Origin: Roseiarcus sp035308145
Lineage (GTDB): Bacteria; Pseudomonadota; Alphaproteobacteria; Rhizobiales; Beijerinckiaceae
Direction: 5' to 3'
DNA length: 9,746 nucleotides
Assembly (NCBI GenBank): GCA_035308145.1
Contig: DATGHD010000300.1
Coordinates: forward strand, 1-9,746
The number at the start of each line of letters is the position of its first letter. Positions within the stretch are counted from its first letter, which is position 1. The notes below the pieces were generated by a model. It made no database searches and was not told the origin of the DNA. It saw only the letters and a list, made by a program, of their open reading frames with translations. This document shows, piece by piece, positions 5,793-9,746 of the stretch. The position numbers and the translations under genes were made by a program.

Positions 5793-7072
5793 CGCCCGTC
5801 TCGCTTCACGTCTATCGCGTGGCGACACGCCTCCTGGCGCCGCTCAGCGGCCCGATCCTTTCCTGGCGGCGCGCGCGCGGGCGCGAGGATGGCGAACGCC
5901 TCGAGGAGCGGCGCGGCTGGCCGAGCCTGCCGCGCCCGCAAGGCTCGCTGATCTGGCTGCATGGCGCGAGCGTCGGCGAAGCTCTGTCGCTTCTGCCCCT
6001 GGTCGAACGGCTCTCGGCGAGCGGACGCGCAGCCTTGATGACGACAGGCACAGTGAGTTCGGCCCGGCTCATCGCCGAACGGCTGCCGGTCGGCGCCATG
6101 CATCAATATGCCCCTCTCGATGCGCCGCAATTCATGCGCCGCTTCATCGCGCATTGGCGTCCGGATCTCGCCCTGGTCGCCGAATCCGAGCTTTGGCCGA
6201 ACATGATCGTTGAAGCGAGCCGGGCCGAGACGCCGATCATTCTCGTCAACGCGCGGCTGAGCGAGCGCTCGTTTGCGCGGTGGAAGCGCCGGCTGCCGAA
6301 TTTCATTGGCTCGCTTTTGGCGCGGGTCGATCTCGCCCTTGCGCAGAGCCAGGACGACGCCGATCGCTTCAGCCTGCTCGGGGCCCCGCGCGTCGAATGC
6401 GCGGGCAATCTGAAATTCGATGCGCCCGCGCCGCCGGCCGACCTTCAAGAACTCGCCTTGCTTTCCGGCCGGATCGCCGGGCGGCGGGTCTGGATCGCCG
6501 CCTCGACGCACGAGGGCGAAGAGGCGATCGTGGCCGAAGCGCATCGACAGCTAAGCAAGCGCTTTCCGGAACTCCTGACCATGATCGCGCCGCGTCACCC
6601 GGCCCGAGGCGCAGAAATCGCCGAGCAATTGCAAGCTCAGGGCCTGACGTGCGGATTGCGGTCCCGCGGCGACGAGCCCGGCGTCGAGCCGATCTATATT
6701 TGCGACACGATGGGCGAACTGGGCTTGTTCTACCGACTCGCCGGGGTGGTATTCCTCGGCAAGTCGCTGAGTAACGATCTCGGCGGCGGCGGCGGTCAAA
6801 ATCCGATCGAGCCGGCCAAGCTCGCCAGCGCCATTCTGCATGGGCCATATGTGCGCAACTTTGCCGAGGCTTATGCGTTGCTTGATTCTACCGGCGGCGC
6901 GGCCGTGGTTCGCGACGCGCGCGAGCTCGCCGGGACGCTGACGGCCCTCTTTCGCAACGGCGGCAAATTGCGCCAGATGGCCCGCGCGGCGGCGAAGGCG
7001 GTGGAGAGCCGCACCGGCGCGCTGGAACGTACTTTAAGCGCGATTGCGCCCTATCTCGCCGACAGTCGATGA
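5789..7072 (+). CDS. waaA: 3-deoxy-D-manno-octulosonic acid (Kdo) transferase WaaA/KdtA
   Basis: Inner-membrane GT-B glycosyltransferase that transfers Kdo from CMP-Kdo to the lipid IVA-type precursor. From the TTG at 5789 it has 427 aa, the normal length. An N-terminal membrane-associating segment (about 5-26) precedes LIWLHGASVGEAL, whose E64 is the catalytic base. Then come TTGTVSSARLIAERLP, the YAPLD and ESELWPNMI motifs, NARLSERSFARWKR, and in the C-terminal CMP-Kdo domain APRHPAR, CDTMGELGLFYRLAG and QNPIEPA. The start is set by the family N-terminus and by GAGG (5780-5783) 5 nt before TTG; the TTGA overlap with the acyltransferase stop implies coupling. A Gly-rich SNDLGGGGG insertion precedes QNPIEPA. 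Whether it adds one or two Kdo residues cannot be read from the sequence. Confidence 0.95.
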   Translation: MTPVSLHVYRVATRLLAPLSGPILSWRRARGREDGERLEERRGWPSLPRPQGSLIWLHGASVGEALSLLPLVERLSASGRAALMTTGTVSSARLIAERLPVGAMHQYAPLDAPQFMRRFIAHWRPDLALVAESELWPNMIVEASRAETPIILVNARLSERSFARWKRRLPNFIGSLLARVDLALAQSQDDADRFSLLGAPRVECAGNLKFDAPAPPADLQELALLSGRIAGRRVWIAASTHEGEEAIVAEAHRQLSKRFPELLTMIAPRHPARGAEIAEQLQAQGLTCGLRSRGDEPGVEPIYICDTMGELGLFYRLAGVVFLGKSLSNDLGGGGGQNPIEPAKLASAILHGPYVRNFAEAYALLDSTGGAAVVRDARELAGTLTALFRNGGKLRQMARAAAKAVESRTGALERTLSAIAPYLADSR

Positions 7073-8067
7073 AGGCGCCGGGCTTCTGGGCGGTCGATCC
7101 GCCGACTGCGCTCGCCAGGGTCTTGCAGCCGCTCGGCGGCGCCTATGGCGCGATCGCAGCCTGGCGGATGGCGCGGCCCGGATTGCGCGTCGAAAAGCCC
7201 GTCATCTGCGTCGGAAATTTCACCGTTGGCGGCGCCGGCAAGACGCCGGCGGCCATCGCCATCGCGAAGCTTTTGATCGCAACCGGCGAGAAAGTCGTCT
7301 TCCTCTCTCGCGGCTATGGCGGGGCGGCGGGCGGGACGCCGATTGCGGTCGATCCCTCTCGCCATAGCGCGGGCGATGTCGGCGATGAGCCCTTGCTGCT
7401 GGCGCGCGTTGCGCCGACCTTCGTCTCGCCCGATCGGCCGATGGCTGCGCAGGCCGCCATCGCCGCCGGCGCAGACGTTCTCGTGCTCGACGACGGCTTG
7501 CAAAATCCGAGCCTCGCCAAGGATCTCTCAATCGCGATGATCGACGGCGCCTTCGGTTTTGGCAACGGACTGTGCTTGCCCGCCGGACCGTTGCGCGCTC
7601 CGCTCGCCGCACAAGCGCTGCATGTCGCGCTGTCTGTCGTGGTCGATGCGTCGGGCGCGAGGGCGAGCGTCATCTGCACGGCGCTTGCCGGAAAACCTGT
7701 CACGAGCGCGCGACTCGAGCCGGACCCTTCAGTCGCCGCGCGCCTAAACGGCGCGCGAGTCCTCGCCTTTGCCGGCATCGGCCGGCCGGAAAAGTTCTTC
7801 GAGACCTTGCGGACGCTCGGCGCGCGCGCGGTCGTCGAGCGCGGCTTCCCCGACCATCATCGCTATGAGCCGAGCGAGCTTGACGCGCTCTTCGCCGAAG
7901 CGGAGGCCAAAAGCCTCATCGCCGTGACGACGGAAAAGGACTTCGTTCGTTTGCCCGCCAGCCATGCGCAAAGAGCGATCGCGTTACCCGTCGCCTTGCG
8001 TTTCGATGACGAGCCGTTGATCGCGCGTCTTTTGGCTGAGGCGCTGGCGCGGCGACGCTCAGGGTAG
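7069..8067 (+). CDS. lpxK: Tetraacyldisaccharide 4'-kinase LpxK
   Basis: Membrane-associated P-loop kinase that phosphorylates the 4' position of the lipid A disaccharide to give lipid IVA, the step before Kdo addition by WaaA. Its 332 aa is the usual size. It shows the Walker A segment GNFTVGGAGKTP (49-60), SRGYGG (80-85), GDVGDEPLLLA (102-112), the catalytic DDGLQNP (141-147, equivalent to the Asp pair of Aquifex LpxK), LPAGPLRAP, FAGIGRPEKFF and DHHRYEPSEL. The N-terminal FWAVDPPTALARVLQPLGG is the membrane-contacting helix. The ATG overlaps the waaA stop (ATGA), and it ends the envelope operon. In related genomes a DUF2093 gene often follows; here the next gene is a lipoprotein after 75 nt. 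Confidence 0.96.
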   Translation: MKAPGFWAVDPPTALARVLQPLGGAYGAIAAWRMARPGLRVEKPVICVGNFTVGGAGKTPAAIAIAKLLIATGEKVVFLSRGYGGAAGGTPIAVDPSRHSAGDVGDEPLLLARVAPTFVSPDRPMAAQAAIAAGADVLVLDDGLQNPSLAKDLSIAMIDGAFGFGNGLCLPAGPLRAPLAAQALHVALSVVVDASGARASVICTALAGKPVTSARLEPDPSVAARLNGARVLAFAGIGRPEKFFETLRTLGARAVVERGFPDHHRYEPSELDALFAEAEAKSLIAVTTEKDFVRLPASHAQRAIALPVALRFDDEPLIARLLAEALARRRSG

Positions 8068-8142
8068 GGCGAATTCCGCTTGACCTTGCGCATCGGTTGG
8101 CGAGGCTCAGCCCATCGCTTCGTTCGATTCGAGGAGGGCCAG

Positions 8143-8484
8143 ATGAGATCAATCGTCGCCGTTGCGTTGGTCGGTTTACTTCTCGCCGGCTGCAACGCGC
8201 CCGCTCCCGTGGCGAGCGCGCCGCCGCCAGCCCCGGCCTCCGTCGACGTGACGCCCTCCAACTTCACGATGCCGTCGGGCACAGGCTGCGCCGCCGATAT
8301 CGCGCGCTATCGGGCGATCCAAAACAACGACTTGGCGATGGGCCATGTCGCGCAGTCGGTCTACAACCAGATCAAGAGCGAGATCGCGGCGGCCGAGCAG
8401 GTCTGCGCCTCCGGCAAGGACGCCGAAGCCCGCGCGATGATCATCGCCTCGCGCAAGCGCCACGGCTATCCGACCGAGATGTGA
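8143..8484 (+). CDS. Small lipoprotein of unknown function
   Basis: Predicted outer- or inner-membrane lipoprotein of 113 aa. Signal peptide with lipobox LLAGC (C17) after MRSIVAVALVGLLLAGC; a Pro/Ala-rich linker (about 18-38) follows. The C-terminal domain (about 46-113) begins with GTGCAADIARYRAIQNND and contains SVYNQIKSEI, QVCASGKDAEARAMI and a RHGYP end, with two cysteines that could form one disulfide. I recognise this as a type of conserved hypothetical found in Rhizobiales, without known function. The ATG at 8143 follows a strong GAGGAGGG (8131-8138) by 4 nt. A longer in-frame start at TTG 8080 would put the signal peptide internally and is rejected. Its 3' end overlaps the NUDIX gene on the other strand by 19 nt. 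Confidence 0.88.
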   Translation: MRSIVAVALVGLLLAGCNAPAPVASAPPPAPASVDVTPSNFTMPSGTGCAADIARYRAIQNNDLAMGHVAQSVYNQIKSEIAAAEQVCASGKDAEARAMIIASRKRHGYPTEM

Positions 8485-9209
8485 TCTTCGCTAAACGCGT
8501 GTCGCAAGAAATCGACAATGAAGCGCGGCATCCGCGTCTCGTTGATATCCGCCGTCGATCGCACAATATGGATGCGCGCCAGTTCCGGCGTGGCCTCGGA
8601 GGCGAGATGGGCCTCGATCCGCGCCTTGAGCGTCTTGGCGTCCTCGGCGCTGCGCACGGGTTTCAGGCAGGCGATGCGCGGTGGGGCGTCGACAAGGATC
8701 CAGTCCGCCGCCACGACAATGTCGCTCGAGCGAATGCCCGTCTCCTCTTCCAATTCGCGCAAGACGCTGGCGCGAAGATCGACGCGGTCGCCGAAGAGGT
8801 CGTTTTCGTCGGGCGTGCCCGCGGCGAAATAGACCGAGCCGGCGTTGGCCGTGTGGCTTCCCATCTCGCCGAGCAGATAGGCGCCGTCGGAAGATTGCAG
8901 CGCGGCCATGGCGAAGCCGTTGCGGACCGATCGGTCAGGAAAGCCGAGATCGCGCCAGGCGAGAAAGGCCTTGTAGTCGGTCTTGAGATATTGGCCGCGG
9001 AGGATCGTCTGACCATCGGCGCGCATGATGAATTCGTGCGCGCTCATCAACAGCACTTTTCCATCGAACAGGCTCGGCTTCGCGGCCTTGGCCTTCGACC
9101 AATGAGCGAGAATGTCAGCAGCGCGCTCCTCGGCGAAGGCCCAAGACTGCGGCTTGTAAGTCAATTCCAGCGCGGCGACTTTGCGGATGCGGCTCGCCTC
9201 GCCGCTCAT
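8466..9209 (-). CDS. NUDIX hydrolase
   Basis: Cytoplasmic hydrolase of nucleoside-diphosphate-linked substrates, 247 aa; substrate unknown. The strict half of the Nudix box is RELEEETGI (151-159), with the catalytic glutamates; the upstream half (GTPDENDLFGDRVDLRASV, 131-149) is longer than the canonical Gx5Ex7 pattern and lacks Glu at the expected position, so metal binding may rely on the REUxEE part alone. A roughly 90-residue N-terminal region (HWSKAKAAKPSLFDGKVLL, YKAFLAWRDLGFPD) precedes the domain, a layout I associate with a Rhizobiales-type NUDIX subfamily. The ATG at 9209 overlaps the PhzF stop (ATGA), with AAGGGA about 10 nt upstream, so the two are likely co-translated. The 3' end runs into the lipoprotein gene. 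Confidence 0.9.
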   Translation of the reverse strand: MSGEASRIRKVAALELTYKPQSWAFAEERAADILAHWSKAKAAKPSLFDGKVLLMSAHEFIMRADGQTILRGQYLKTDYKAFLAWRDLGFPDRSVRNGFAMAALQSSDGAYLLGEMGSHTANAGSVYFAAGTPDENDLFGDRVDLRASVLRELEEETGIRSSDIVVAADWILVDAPPRIACLKPVRSAEDAKTLKARIEAHLASEATPELARIHIVRSTADINETRMPRFIVDFLRHAFSEDHISVG

Positions 9210-9746
9210 GCGTTGATCGTCCCTTGCGCGATGATCACCGCCGAGCCGCCGATCGTCGCCGAGCGCAGGGCGCCGCCTTCGACGTCGAGGCCAAGCGAGA
9301 TCAGGCTTGGCCGGCCCATCTCAAAACCCTGCTCGATGACGAACAATGTTTCGCCGTCCGTAGGCGGCTCGAATTGCATCAGGACGCCGGCGAAAGCCGC
9401 TGCGGCCGAGCCGGTCGCCGGATCTTCGACGACGCCCCAGCCGGCGGCGAACGTCCGGGCCCGGAAGCTGGAGCTCTTGGCCTCGGCGTCGCGCGTATAA
9501 AGGTACAACGCCGGCGCCCCGTTCTCGCCCCAGGCGTGAATGTTGGGCTGCGCCTTGGCCAGCGCCGCGCGGTTGGCGATGGGTGCGAAAACGAAAGGCG
9601 TTCCAGCGGAATAGGCGGTCGGGCGGTGTGGGCCAAAGCCGAGTTCCGTCGCCTCGAGCCCCAGATGCTGTGCGAGAAATTCGCTTGACGGCGCTTCGCC
9701 TTCGGGCGCGGGCAAACGCGGCAGCGTGAAATAGGCCGCGGGCGCC
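9206..9746 (-). CDS. PhzF-family isomerase/epimerase-like protein (5' end beyond window)
   Basis: C-terminal 179 residues of a PhzF-fold protein (diaminopimelate-epimerase-like, two-domain). The diagnostic segment is GVVEDPATGSAAAAFAGVL, the conserved substrate/phosphate-contacting loop, with FRARTFAAGWG just before and FVIEQGFEMGRPSLI after. The first readable residues are AYFTLPRLPAPEGE. PhzF itself isomerises DHHA in phenazine synthesis, but most homologues outside phenazine clusters have unknown substrates, and no phz genes are present here. The N-terminal catalytic Glu is outside the window. The stop overlaps the NUDIX start by ATGA, so the pair is probably one operon; linked function is inference. 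Confidence 0.93.
   Translation of the reverse strand, partial: APAAYFTLPRLPAPEGEAPSSEFLAQHLGLEATELGFGPHRPTAYSAGTPFVFAPIANRAALAKAQPNIHAWGENGAPALYLYTRDAEAKSSSFRARTFAAGWGVVEDPATGSAAAAFAGVLMQFEPPTDGETLFVIEQGFEMGRPSLISLGLDVEGGALRSATIGGSAVIIAQGTINA

Noticed and set aside
5741..6544. Minus-strand open frame of 267 codons opposite waaA
   Set aside because: Mirrors the waaA coding strand, with typical shadow composition; waaA motifs decide the strand.
8097..9500. A long plus-strand open frame of over 460 codons
   Set aside because: It is out of frame with the lipoprotein and antisense to the NUDIX and PhzF genes, which have clear family motifs. Its translation is Arg-rich with no recognisable domain, as expected for a shadow frame in GC-rich DNA.
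1..9746. CRISPR arrays, insertion sequences, tRNA genes or attachment sites
   Set aside because: No spaced direct repeats, transposase or integrase motifs, terminal inverted repeats or tRNA-like cloverleaf sequence were found on either strand by eye.

Overview
The window is GC-rich, gene-dense chromosomal DNA from an alphaproteobacterium, most likely a member of Hyphomicrobiales (Rhizobiales). The evidence is the cysQ-like / DUF4170 / DUF374 acyltransferase / waaA / lpxK gene order, a haloalkane dehalogenase closely resembling DbjA of Bradyrhizobium, strong G/C bias at third codon positions, and frequent TTG starts. A finer placement (for example Methylocystaceae, Beijerinckiaceae or Bradyrhizobiaceae) is a guess. 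No tRNA, rRNA, CRISPR array, insertion sequence or integrase was seen.

Layout. (1) 1-726, minus: the N-terminal 242 codons of rlmN, which runs off the left edge. (2) 851-2017, plus: a small secreted Cys-rich protein followed 9 nt later, in the same frame, by a TTG-initiated PfkB sugar kinase of the 2-keto-3-deoxygluconate kinase type. (3) 2067-3579, minus: a two-gene unit in which a TetR/NemR-like regulator overlaps by ATGA a haloalkane dehalogenase interrupted by one frameshift. Its promoter carries an 18-bp palindrome between the -35 and -10 boxes, and the regulator appears to be read from a leaderless mRNA. (4) 3580-3922: a stretch of about 340 nt without a convincing gene. (5) 3923-8067, plus: a tight five-gene envelope operon of an inositol-monophosphatase/CysQ-type phosphatase, a DUF4170 protein, a DUF374 (LpxJ-like) acyltransferase, Kdo transferase WaaA and lipid A 4'-kinase LpxK. 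Gaps are 29 and 8 nt, followed by two 4-nt overlaps. (6) 8143-8484, plus: a small lipoprotein. (7) 8466-9746, minus: a PhzF-family protein, cut by the right edge, coupled by ATGA to a NUDIX hydrolase whose 3' end overlaps the lipoprotein gene.

How the genes work together. The central operon covers late lipid A/Kdo assembly: LpxK phosphorylates the disaccharide, WaaA adds Kdo, and the DUF374 protein may add a secondary acyl chain. DUF4170 has no known role. The tetR-dehalogenase pair looks like an accessory, substrate-responsive detoxification or catabolic unit whose enzyme has recently been broken, or is misread in this assembly. The remaining genes are housekeeping or of unclear role. I did not find a clearly unprecedented system. 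The best leads are the broken dehalogenase with intact control region, and the unknown DUF4170 protein in the lipid A operon.
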